A stretch of DNA of 64,000 bases from Mimachlamys varia. Its lineage: Eukaryota; Mollusca; Bivalvia; Pectinida; Pectinidae. The stretch is from NCBI GenBank assembly GCA_947623455.1, contig OX392533.1, positions 34,036,229 through 34,100,228 of the forward strand, read 5' to 3'. The notes beneath the pieces are model-generated. The model saw nothing but the letters and a program-made list of their open reading frames with translations, did not search any database and was not told the origin of the DNA. The stretch's first letter is position 1, and every line of letters starts with the position of its first letter. The position numbers and the translations under genes were made by a program. Positions 55,295 to 64,000 of the stretch are shown here, in pieces.

Positions 55295-56115
55295 AAGTTA
55301 GGGGGAGCATACTGGAATAAGGTTTTCCGTCTGTAGACACAACTTTGTACTGGCTACTCCTTCAGACTACTGAGGGAATTTCAACAAACTTGGTGGCGAT
55401 GGCCCTTATACATTGTAAATGTGCGTAATTTATATCACGTTAAAAAATTTGGTTGGCATGATAACCGGTCACTATACTTAGTTGTTTTTTTACTCTTTAA
55501 CCTGTGAACCGATTCAAGTGAAACTACACAGGGATGTTTGGAACTACGTGTAAATGTGCATGCAAATAATTTTCTGCAGATATTTTGATTGCTATGGTAA
55601 CCAGGTCAAAATATCCAAATTCTTGTTGAACACTAATTGGTCAGCACATCTCCATCTAAACTTATGAACCAATTTCAATTGAACTGCATATCACTATTAG
55701 AAATTAGCGTAGATATGCATGCACATTATTTTCTTTCTTACAGAAATTAAGGTTGCCGTGGTAAACAGATTTTTCTTGGAAACTTTTTACTAGAAAACCA
55801 CTCCTAACCAGTAAATCAAATTCAATGTTACAATGAAGTTTCGTATGAATGTTATGTGTAGATATGTATGCAGCTTATTTTATGCACACTTCTTATAGTT
55901 GCCATGGATACCAGGTCACTAATTAACAGGTTTTTGTCAAAAACTTTTGTTTGGAAAAACGTTCCTAAACCTGTTAATCAATTTCAATTAACTAACACTG
56001 AAGTGATGTGTTGATGTATCTGCAGATTAAAACTTTGTTCGTCATCGTCATCAACACTGCCTTATAAGTTTTTATTGCAAGGGCTGGGCGGGGGTATTAA
56101 GCCATTTGCTTACAG
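55295..56115 (+). mobile_element. X-box array element, decayed relative of 34551
   Basis: Starts AAGTTAGGGGGAGCATACTGG and ends GGCGGGGGTATTAAGCC ... TTACAGTTCTAGCTAG. Five monomers of about 150 bp are recognisable by GGTTGCCATGG-type and AGATATGCATGCA phrases, all with mutations. The endonuclease remnant of 35333 is absent. Confidence 0.6.
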
Positions 56116-56169
56116 TTCTAGCTAGTATAAAAAAATCGACTTATTGAACGTTTCATAAATTTGGTTTGT

Positions 56170-56515
56170 ATTGTTTTTACGTCCTATCGCAAACCAGGGT
56201 CATGTTGCGATAGTCCAGATCTTTTGTCGATTTAAAGTGTTATCATACTGAATTAACCGAAGGCTACCAGCAGAACACCACACCCGGTCACAGTATACTA
56301 ACAACAGGCCAACAAGTCGTTTTACTCCCGTAGTGATGAGCTTCAAGCAGGGAGTAGTAACTACCCTTTTCCGGGACACCAGATTTTAATTTGTTCTCTT
56401 GTATTTTTAAGAGGGTCTCCATGTAAAACTTTCCTTCATTCGTATTTTGCCTCTAGTTTAATAATAAATTTTCAGTTCGGGATATGGTTTTGTTGACGCT
56501 TTGGTATTCTCTGAT
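56170..56515. repeat. SINE-tailed repeat (inverted) followed by CACCTGGTC-type repeat
   Basis: 56170-56340 is TTTTTACGTCCTATCGC ... CCAGCAGAACACCACACC, an inverted SINE-tailed copy. 56355-56515 has CTTTTCCGGGACACCAGATT through GACGCTTTGGTATTCTC. Confidence 0.5.
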
Positions 56516-57069
56516 TTTTTTTAATCATAAAATATAAATAGTGTCTTGGGCATCTTTTGCAATTTGCCTCCGATCGAAAGATATTCTAAAAGGCCATAAA
56601 ACAAGGAGCATATAGTGTTCAATAATTCAGAATTTTATTTTATGTAAGCGTAGTGAAAGGGTAAACACGAAATTCATCTCAAAATATAATTAAAAAAATA
56701 TAAGTTTCTCAGTGGAAAATTACATCAAACAACCCCTGACAAAATGATCGATTTTTGTTCACAATTGATATAAAGTAATATTCGTTGTTTATATAGGCGT
56801 GTTAAGTCTTCTTATTTTTTCTAAGGCCGAAATTGGCACTCTATTTTGGTATTATCATAATTGACCAAACGTCTGTTTGTACCCTTAACCAACAAAATAG
56901 GAATCCTTATATACCGGTGTCCGATAGACTGTTATCCTTTGAGCGAATCAAAGTAAATTTAATCTGAATGATGCAGATGAAAAAAAAAAAACGAGCCAGT
57001 CATTTTATACGTAATTTGAAGATGAACATCCAAACAGAAATGCAACATTGTATTTTTCTTTTTTCAAAG
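56516..57069 (+). other. End of intron 4 of gene B
   Basis: No gene or repeat recognised. The acceptor is TTTTCTTTTTTCAAAG. Confidence 0.4.
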
Positions 57070-57205
57070 GTTATGTTAAATTAGTTGGCGGGAACCAATC
57101 TGCGGGTACGGTCCAGATTCTACGTGCTGGCCAATGGGGGACTGTCTGCGACGATGGATGGGACAACCTGGAAGCTACAGTTGTCTGTCGGCAACTTGGA
57201 TACAG
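57070..57205 (+). CDS. Gene B exon 5: N-terminal half of SRCR domain
   Basis: 136 nt, phase 1 in and phase 2 out at TACAG|GTAAAT, residues 195-239: [37 protein letters not shown]. Both cysteines and the NQS site are kept. Changes relative to gene A cluster in the strand after the NQSAG loop ([12 protein letters not shown] against [12 protein letters not shown]). Confidence 0.92.
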
Positions 57206-58060
57206 GTAAATTCTGGTGTTGTTTTGATGTTCTTTTTACTTCTTTTGATGAAAATCCTTTTTATTGTGTATTCTAAGACTATGCCTAATTTAATTTAAAC
57301 AAGAGTGAGTATAAACAGGAAGTCCCAAAGATATCCCGGTGCCTACCACCATAGACAATGTTGCTTTGTTCTTAAAATGTAAGATATATTCAGATCAGAT
57401 AGTAATATAGGCTGCCATCTTTCAATTATTTCTGCCTTTTCACAATTCTCAAATGTCATATAGCTAAAACTGAAAAGATCTAGTCCTCTAACATGCCTTC
57501 GAATGTTCTGAAGCCCTATTTCTTGCTAATTATCGTTAAGCCCACTTATTTGTTTGACGTCAGTTTTTTACAACTTGATCTGTCTTAGAAAAATCATTTG
57601 TTTACAACCGTCTCGGTTTGCCGCATTTACTTTAATTAAAAGAATATAAAGCTGTCGAATTTTGCGGATTAAACAATTATTTTGTTGTAATTTGCCCTGA
57701 AGCGAAAGAGTCAACAATGTATATGACTTCAAGGCTCCCCAATAACAGAAAATGTCAAAATACCCTAATATGCAAGGGTATCAACTTAGACGGCATGTAT
57801 ATACTGACATTTGCTTATCTATTTCGTATGTGTATGCATTTTTATATATCACATATGAACTTAGATTTTAATAACTTCTTTATTTATGCATTGTAAGTGT
57901 CAAATTATTATCTACATGATGCGATGCACTTCAGAGTAATTTTACAAATTATATAGAGCGCTATATAAATGTATAATATTATCACATAATAAGCATGGAA
58001 AAGAAGCATAGGGTCATTCGAATGCATATATCATTGGAGTAGGTATTTTCCCTTTTTTTT
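57206..58060. other. Intron 5 of gene B, first part
   Basis: The first 150 bp align with gene A (16717-16860). The remainder is unrecognised AT-rich DNA. Confidence 0.45.
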
Positions 58061-58263
58061 CTTCATATTCTCTTCTGTGATTCATTGCTCTGAACCTTGT
58101 TTTCCATTGAATTTGGGCCAAATAGGGAAATAGAGGAAAATCATTTTCTATTATAATTGGTCTCGGGGTGACTACAACCCTTGCAAAATTAATTTCTGAA
58201 TCATAATTTTTAAATGGTTCAGATCCCCAACCCAAAGCTATACATACAAATGTTGGGCATTAA

Positions 58264-58633
58264 AGGCCCAATATACGTAACTTTCGGCAAAACTTGAAGC
58301 GAAAATCAAGCCTTATAAATTATTTATAGATTTAGTTAAGATTAACTGATATCAGCAATATTCAAGATCAATTCTTTCGCGGTTACCGGTACAGCATCAG
58401 TTGAAACACGCTATTTGTAAACACGCGTCCATTTCGAACCGTTTTCTACCTTCGATTTGTTGTTGAAGTGGGCCCCACCTGAATTATTTTCAGTTCTTTG
58501 GATTTTTTGTCAAGAGTTTCTTGTTAGTTACCGCTTCGTTTTAGGAATTTTTTTTGGATGGTTATCAACTGGATTTTTATTCAGAATTTTTCAGAATCAC
58601 GAAATTTTCCCTGAAGTTACGTATATTGGGCCT
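58264..58633 (-). mobile_element. TTAA MITE, complete copy
   Basis: Flanked by TTAA at 58260-58263 and 58634-58637. It is inserted in the GCATTAA of the array element; the uninterrupted sequence is seen at 3005. Confidence 0.88.
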
Positions 58634-58883
58634 TTAAGTGACGATCACAATCCTAATATAGATTTGATCCCAGGATCTACCATGGCCTTGTCGACTTCTA
58701 ACCAAATACTATACAATTGCTGAGCATAAAGCGACAAATGCTGTCATGATGTTAGCATTGATGTCAGGGTCTGGTCACAGCCCTTAGTGACCCAGTTTCT
58801 CAGTTGAACTTGAAAACAGTTGAAAAACTCACCCATTAACACAACTTTAATTAGTCCCCCACCGGAATCCGTGACCTATATTT

Positions 58884-59951
58884 TGACCTCTGACCTACAT
58901 TAAAGAAAAAGCTTGTCCGGGCTCTATCTCCTACACTATAAAGCACTAGAACTTAATACTTAGTAGTGTTGTTCCTTGTGGGAAGGCGGTGTGACGCGTA
59001 CAAAAACCGGGTCACAGTGACCTATATTTTGACCTCTGACCTACATTAAAGAAAAAGCTTGTCCGGGCTCTATCTCCTACACTATAAAGCACTAGAACTT
59101 AATACTTAGTAGTATTGTTCTCTGTGGGAAGGCAGTGTGTCGCGTACAAAAACCGGGTCAATGTGACCTATATTTTGCTATTTTTTGACCTCTGACCTAC
59201 ATTAAAGTAAAAGTTTGTCTGGGCTCTATCTCCTTCACTATAAAGGACTAGAACTTAATACTTGGTAGTATGGTTCCTTGTGGGAAGGCGGTGTGTCGCG
59301 TACCAAAACCGGGTCACTGTGACCTTTATTTTGCTATATTTTGACCTCTTACCTTCATTAAAGTAAAAGTTTGTCCGGGCTCTATCTCCTACACTATAAA
59401 GGACTAGAACTTAATACTTGGTAGTATGGTTCCTTGTGGGAAGGCGGTGTGTCGCGTACAAAAACCGGGTCACTGTGACCTATATTTTGACCTCTGACCT
59501 ACATTAAAGAAAAAGCTTGTCTGGGCTCTATCTCCTACACTATAAAGCACTAGAACTTAATACTTGGTAGTATGGTTTCCCGTGGAAAGGCGGTGTGTCG
59601 CGTACCAAAACCGGGTCACTGTGACCTATATTTTGACCTCTGACCTACATTAAAGAAAGAAAAATTTGTCCAGGTTCTATCTCCTACACTATTAAGGATT
59701 AGAACTTTATACTTGGTAGAATAGTTCTCTGTGGGAAGGCGGTGTGTCGCGTACCAAAACTGGGTCACTGTGACCTTTATTTTGCTATATTTTGACCTCT
59801 GACCTACATTAAAGTAAAAGTTTGTCCGGGCTCTATCTCCTACACTATTAAGGATTATAACTTTGTACTTGGTAGTATAGTTCCCTATGGGAAGGCGGTG
59901 TGTCGCGTAACAAAACCGGGTCACAGTGACCTATATTTTGACCTCTGACCT
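58884..59951. promoter_or_regulatory. Array of inverted (IR3) and direct (DR1) AGGTCA repeats
   Basis: Perfect GGTCA-N3-TGACC palindromes lie at 59010, 59156, 59312, 59468, 59614, 59763 and 59919 (each 13 bp). Perfect TGACCT-C-TGACCT direct repeats lie at 58884, 59030, 59186, 59488, 59634, 59793 and 59939. Known consensus: IR3 for steroid-type receptors, DR1 for RXR/HNF4-type receptors. Whether any protein binds here is untested. Confidence 0.6.
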
Positions 59952-60084
59952 ACGTTACACAAATACCTTGTCCGGGCTCTATCTCCTACACTATAAAGCA
60001 CTAGAACTTAATACTTGGTAGTATGGTTCCCCGTGGGAAGACGGTGTGTCGTGTACCAAAACTGGGTCACTGTGACATTTATTT

Positions 60085-60342
60085 CGACAGTTATTCAAGC
60101 TATGCACAACACAAGCAAAGTTACATAAGTGTACAAACATTCTTGTTGTTGGAGATTTCAACATGGACTTCACAAAGATGGACAGCCTTCAAAAATCTTG
60201 TAAACTTCACCAACAACTGACCACGCCTACCCATTGCCTTGGAGGAATTCTTGACTTGGTCTTCTCATCCAAATTATTCCCAGTGACAAACAAACCTGTG
60301 TTCTTCTCAGATCACCATTTAATCAATATACAGTACTGTTGA
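60085..60342 (+). pseudogene. EEP endonuclease C-terminal remnant
   Basis: 85 codons plus stop in one open frame: NILVVGDFNMDFTKM, LTTPTHCLGGILDLVF, FFSDHHLINIQYC and stop. The GDFN and SDH motifs of EEP endonucleases are both present; the N-terminal catalytic part is absent and the frame begins at the edge of the array. A protein ending shortly after SDH suits the C-terminus of a Helentron-type protein; a LINE origin is the alternative, as RT would then be expected downstream and is not there. Confidence 0.7.
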
Positions 60343-60848
60343 ATTCAATTTAAGCATAACAAACAACATCTTGTTATTATTATTACAATTTCATGTCTAT
60401 TGCAGTAAAACCTGTCTATAAAGGATACCCAATAGAAAAACTAAAGGTGTCCTTCATAGACTTGTGTTCTTTATATAGAGATCATTTATAGAGTATACCT
60501 ACAGTGTACATGTATTTAGTGAGAATGGGATGGTTCCTGTATAGAAGCGGGTCTCTGTAAACTACATCTTCACCTTTCAATACATTGAAGAAAATACATG
60601 ACCTTATTGCATCTCGAGATTCACACTCATTGCTGTTGGATCTCGAGATAACAACCCGGTGGGGGACTGTAATTCGTTGAATTATCTTGTTTATACAGAT
60701 ATGCCTCAAGAATTTGTCTTCAGGTCTACCTTGTCCATGGGATCTTTTTGGAAAATATCTTATCATGATTACCTAGATACCAATGTATCCAGGTGAGCAA
60801 TACAGACCCTCTGGGCCACTTGTATAAATTATTAGTAGGAAACCCCTT

Positions 60849-61237
60849 CAATCTGATTAAAATCATATCTTGATCTCCCCGCCGTTCCGTAAACTTCTCT
60901 CTATTGCGTTAAGATCTGAGGTAATCCCATAGGGGGTCATGTCCCGATGACCTCTCGCATTAGCCAATCAAATTACTACTGGCAGAATCTTGACAGTGAA
61001 ATTTTGAGGCGACAAAGCTTGCATAAACACATTTGTCCGTTTAGTCATTTCGTCACCAAAACGTTCATGTTGAATAATGTGACGAAATGGCTTACTGCAA
61101 GATGACAAGTCGTTGGAAAATTATTTTGTTATTAAGTAAAGAGTCGACCAAGGTCACCTGGACGTGACCTCTTATGGGATGTTGTCAGATCCTTTTAGAA
61201 CGGAGTGAGAACAAGGATCTGTATTTTAATCAGATTG
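60849..61237 (+). mobile_element. Mutator-like MITE, complete copy in intron 5 of gene B
   Basis: 389 bp with full termini and the duplication GAAACCCCT at 60839-60847 and 61238-61246 (one extra T at the left junction). Confidence 0.85.
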
Positions 61238-61246
61238 GAAACCCCT

Positions 61247-61700
61247 GGGGACGGGGGGAATGTAATCAATTCTTTAATATATCTATTTCTGTGTATGAAT
61301 TCTTTGGTAAATGAGATACAATTTTATATCGGTGGAACGAAACCGCCATTCATTCCTTCAGATGGGGCCAAATATGGGTAATTTAGTAAATAACTTAAAA
61401 GTCCGTTCTTCTAAAGAATTAGATATTTTCAATTTTTTCTTTGACTGCTTTTAAACAACTATATGCGGGTTCTCAAATGTAAGGAAAGTAATGGGAAATT
61501 ATAATTGAAGCAGCAATTGCTATCAGCACAAATACGCATGCAAGCATACACAGAACTGAGATTTGTTCATAATGTTTATAAATGACCAAGATTGATCTTG
61601 AGTGGATTTACCATATCAACATATATATTTTCTGAAAAATTGCTTTTAATGTTATTAATTAAAATATATTAATATTTTATTTCATTTTGATGTAACTGTT
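61247..61700 (+). other. End of intron 5 of gene B
   Basis: Aligns with the end of the same intron in gene A from about 61510 (CATGCAAGCATACACA). No exon other than the relic that follows. Confidence 0.45.
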
Positions 61701-61706
61701 TTATAG

Positions 61707-61729
61707 TGGTGGACTATTCACTTCACACG
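61707..61729 (+). pseudogene. Relic of an SRCR exon 6 start, gene A type
   Basis: TGGTGGACTATTCAC and the next bases match the first 23 nt of gene A exon 6 (one mismatch), behind a matching acceptor TTTTATAG, 100 bp before the intact gene B exon 6. The intron end was apparently duplicated, since the TATATGATAATATATGTTTT block recurs between the two. If spliced to, it would run open for 28 codons and then stop. Confidence 0.75.
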
Positions 61730-61808
61730 TGTCTATATGTAATATGATCAAAACAATTATATATGATAATATATGTTTTATTCAAATCCAATAAAACCGT
61801 TTATACAG

Positions 61809-61969
61809 TGGTGGTAAATACACAACAAAAGCGTATTTTGGACAAGGTTCAGGCCCAATTTGGATGAGTGACATGACCTGTTCGGGAAACGAATGCAAGT
61901 TATCCGATTGCAGTTTCAATGATTACATTAGCTGTATTCACGCAGAAGATGCCGGAGTTATCTGCATAG
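61809..61969 (+). CDS. Gene B exon 6: C-terminal half of SRCR domain
   Basis: 161 nt, phase 2 in and phase 1 out at CATAG|GTTTGT, residues 241-293. [35 protein letters not shown]. Five cysteines are kept, including the additional one in GNEC. Two codons shorter than gene A in the loop where most SRCR domains have GWG. The start ([10 protein letters not shown]) differs from gene A ([10 protein letters not shown]), whereas the relic at 61707 has the gene A form. Confidence 0.92.
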
Positions 61970-62284
61970 GTTTGTGTGTTTTCAGTAATTTTATATTTTT
62001 CTGTGTCATTACAGCGTATTTGTATTTCCCACAAATTGCTGTTCAGTGTTGTCAATCTGATTTAAATCCAGTTCAATTGTCGCTCCTTTATTCTCCGCAT
62101 ATATAAGATCGTGTAACATCCCAAAAAGAGGTCATGATCTGAAGACCTTTTGCAACAGCCAATCAAATTACCACAGCAAAACTCCTGACTGTGGGGATTT
62201 GTGGACGAAAATGCTTGCATTAGGCCTAGAAAGTTGGAAAAAAGCAAAGGTTAATTCATATACTTGCAGTTTTTTTTCTGTTAA
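61970..62284 (+). other. Intron 6 of gene B, start
   Basis: The first 45 bp align with gene A intron 6. A TIR-like CAATCTGATTTAAAT at 62055 is the only trace of the MITE. No last exon recognised. Confidence 0.4.
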
Positions 62285-62593
62285 AGGCCCAATATACGTA
62301 ACTTTCGGCGAAAATCAAGCTTAATAACTTATAATATTTATAAATTTAGTTAATATAAAGTGATATCAGCAATTTAAAGATGAGTTCTTACGCGATAACC
62401 GGTACAGCAGCAGTTGAAACTCGGTATTTGTAAACACGCGTCCATTTTGAACGGTCTTCTACCTTCGACTTGTTGTTGAATTGGGCAACACCTGAATTAT
62501 TTAGACTTATTTTTGCATGGTAATTAACTGGATTTGTTTTCATTATTTTTCAGAATCCCGAAAAAAAATCTTGAAGTTACGTATATTGGGCCT
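62285..62593 (-). mobile_element. TTAA MITE, complete copy
   Basis: AGGCCCAATATACGTAACTT ... ACGTATATTGGGCCT with TTAA on both sides (62281-62284, 62594-62597). It is about 60 bp shorter than the others through internal deletion. Confidence 0.85.
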
Positions 62594-62597
62594 TTAA

Positions 62598-63164
62598 TGG
62601 TTCATTACTATCTGTTCAATATAGCAACATTTGCGGCCATAGCTTTCATTTCAATACTTTCAAACATGAAAACGGTTTAATGAATGTAACAACATGAACT
62701 TTGCATTTATATAAGCCTTGATTAACCCTGCCTATGTCCATTATTGATGATGTCATGCAATTGTGATTAGAACTGGATAATTTGCATAATAAAGCCCATA
62801 TGCATTGTCAACGACATTTTGCACTACCTCATGCAAAGTTATTGGAAAATAACACTAGTTTGCAGGACAATAGTTATCGCGTGAATATCAGTGTAGACTG
62901 TAAATATTTATAGAAACACTAAGGCAATATTGTATTTATGACGTCATAACCATACTTATGACCTTACATGAAAAGCTCCCGTAGCTTTATATTGGGGGTT
63001 GAAATTCAGATAATTGCCGGTTACTATGTGTTAAGCTGGGCCATAGCAATATGGGGATGAAGATGAAGTTGGACGAATGATTTCGTTTTTCCTTGACGTT
63101 TATTATCATTAACACGTTTGCCATCGTGACGACAATGCGCAAGCGTTAAAATAACCGGTTTTTT
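62598..63164. other. Intron or intergenic, unrecognised
   Basis: I looked here for a last exon of gene B (an acceptor followed by a short frame in phase 1) and found none convincing. Confidence 0.35.
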
Positions 63165-64000
63165 TTAGCTCACCTGGCCCAAAGGGCCAAGTGAGCTTAT
63201 GTGATGGTGCAGCGTCCGTCAACTTTTTCCTTTAAACGACTTCTTCTAAAATACTGACATGAAATTTGGCTGGTAGATTTCTTGGAAGGAGCTGAACAAA
63301 GTTTGCGAAAAAAGTCACTTTGACCTAATTTCAAGGTCACAGCTAAAGGGTAAAACATGTCGAAACCTTCAAACAACTTCTTCTAAAATACCGTCAGGCA
63401 TAGAGAGTTCATATTTGACCAGTAGCTTTCTTGGATGAAGCCAAATAAAGTTTGCGAAAAGAAATGACCGTGACCAATATTCAAGGTCACAGTGAGGTTA
63501 AATCTATTTTAACCTTTAAACGACTTCTTCTGAAATACAAAAAAGCCCTAGAAACATGGCATTTGGCTGAAAGGTTCCTTGGATGAAGCCCAACAAAGTT
63601 TGCGAAAAAAATGACCTTGACCTATATTTAAGGTCACAAGTGTCATATCTGTTAAAACCTTCAAACGACTTCTTCTGAAATACAAAAAGCCCTAGAAACA
63701 TGGCATTTGGCTGAAAGGTTCCTTGGATAAAGCCCGACAAAGTTTGCGAAAAAAAATGACCTTCACCTATATTCAAGGTCACAGGGGTCAAATCTGTTAA
63801 AGCCTTCAAACGACTTCTTCTGATATACCAAAAGCCCTAGAAGCATGATATTTGGCTGAAATGTTACTTGGATAAAGCCCGACAAAGTTTGCGAAAAAAA
63901 ATGACCTTCACCTATATTCAAGGTCACAGGGGTCAAATCTGTTAAAGCCTTCAAACGACTTCTTCTGATATACCAAAAGCCCTAGAAGCATGATATTTGG
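63165..64000 (+). mobile_element. Array element, 145-bp monomers, cut by window end
   Basis: Starts TTAGCTCACCTGGCCCAAAG and repeats the 48598-49609 element in the opposite orientation: the same (TCCGTC) phrase, the same first two variant monomers, then monomers with TGACCTTCACCTATATTCAAGG. The other end is outside the window. Confidence 0.8.

Larger units (their letters stand above)
58853..60690 (+). mobile_element. Array element with nuclear-receptor-type sites and endonuclease end
   Basis: Starts AGTCCCCCACCGG, with a matching inverted CCGGTGGGGGACTGTAATT near 60657-60675, and ends ATCTTGT. About eight monomers of about 150 bp (58870-60075) are followed by an EEP endonuclease C-terminal remnant and 350 bp of tail. 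Comparison with 3220 shows insertion in CTTTAAT|TTATACAG without duplication, which fits a T-T target. Located in intron 5 of gene B. Confidence 0.82.
58061..60826 (+). mobile_element. CArG-monomer array element carrying two nested insertions
   Basis: Left remnants (GGGCCAAATAGGGAAATAGAGG) and the unique right part (GACGATCACAATCCTAATATAG ... CTTTAATT, then TTATACAGATATGCC ... CCAGGTGAGCAATACAGACC ... GGGCCACTTGT) match 1890-3325. It is interrupted by a TTAA MITE (58264-58633) and by the array element 58853-60690. Confidence 0.75.
48369..61969 (+). other. Gene B model: paralog of gene A, 3' end not found
   Basis: Six exons (48369-48415, 52459-52723, 54106-54196, 55010-55189, 57070-57205, 61809-61969) join in frame to residues 1-293 plus the first base of codon 294, with the same domain order and intron phases as gene A. 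Differences are one codon fewer in exon 2 and two codons fewer in exon 6. The frame is open and a donor follows exon 6, so a last exon must lie downstream; none was recognised before the window ends. Probably functional. Confidence 0.82.

Noticed and set aside
62740..62790. GTGATTAG after gene B exon 6 as counterpart of gene A exon 7
   Set aside because: The bases occur at about 62764, but no AG acceptor precedes them (CAATTGTGATTAG) and the surroundings do not align with gene A.

Overview
This is animal nuclear DNA: AT-rich, with genes split into small exons by long introns and a very high load of dispersed repeats. The domain types (PAN/apple, sushi, SRCR) and the repeat families (SINE tail reading TAATAGGACRTTAAAC, elements ending in AGCTCACCTGGCC palindromes, TTAA-flanked MITEs, arrays of 120-160 bp monomers) point to a bivalve mollusc. 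That assignment is from memory of such genomes, not from a search.

Two tandem, same-strand paralogous genes dominate. Gene A runs from 4924 to about 32580 and gene B from 48369 past 61969. Each has a tiny first exon carrying the start of a signal peptide, then a PAN/apple exon, a 91-nt linker exon, a sushi (CCP) exon, and an SRCR domain split over two exons. Intron phases (2, 0, 1, 1, 2, 1) are identical in both genes. Exon lengths match except for one codon in exon 2 and two codons in exon 6. Reading frames are intact and splice sites are canonical, so both probably make secreted, cysteine-rich receptor- or lectin-like proteins; immune recognition is an inference from the domains. Gene A closes at 298 residues if the small last exon at 32573 is right. 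Homology between the copies extends upstream of the first exons to about 3690 (A) and 46420 (B), so whole segments were duplicated.

The introns and the space between the genes are filled with mobile DNA. Intron 5 of gene A holds a complete but dead Ty3/gypsy element (20617-25247, TG...CA LTRs, TTGAT target duplication) sitting inside a TTAA-flanked MITE, and a broken non-LTR retrotransposon on the minus strand (27050-29540) that was itself split by another repeat. Mutator-like MITEs with 9-10 bp duplications, a long-TIR MITE, a piggyBac-like element and tRNA-SINE-tailed repeats are scattered throughout.

The most unusual material is a set of elements made of tandem monomers between palindromic ends (1890-3325, 34551-35872, 40569-43257, 48598-49609, 58853-60690, 63165-end). 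Two can be compared with their own empty sites in this window and fit clean insertion between two T residues with no target duplication. Two others carry the C-terminal end of an EEP-type endonuclease just after the array. Together this suggests Helentron-derived non-autonomous elements. Each array family carries its own dyad or paired motif, and several match known transcription-factor consensus sites, most strikingly seven perfect inverted and seven perfect direct nuclear-receptor repeats at 58884-59951.

No rRNA, functional tRNA, CRISPR or prokaryotic feature was seen.
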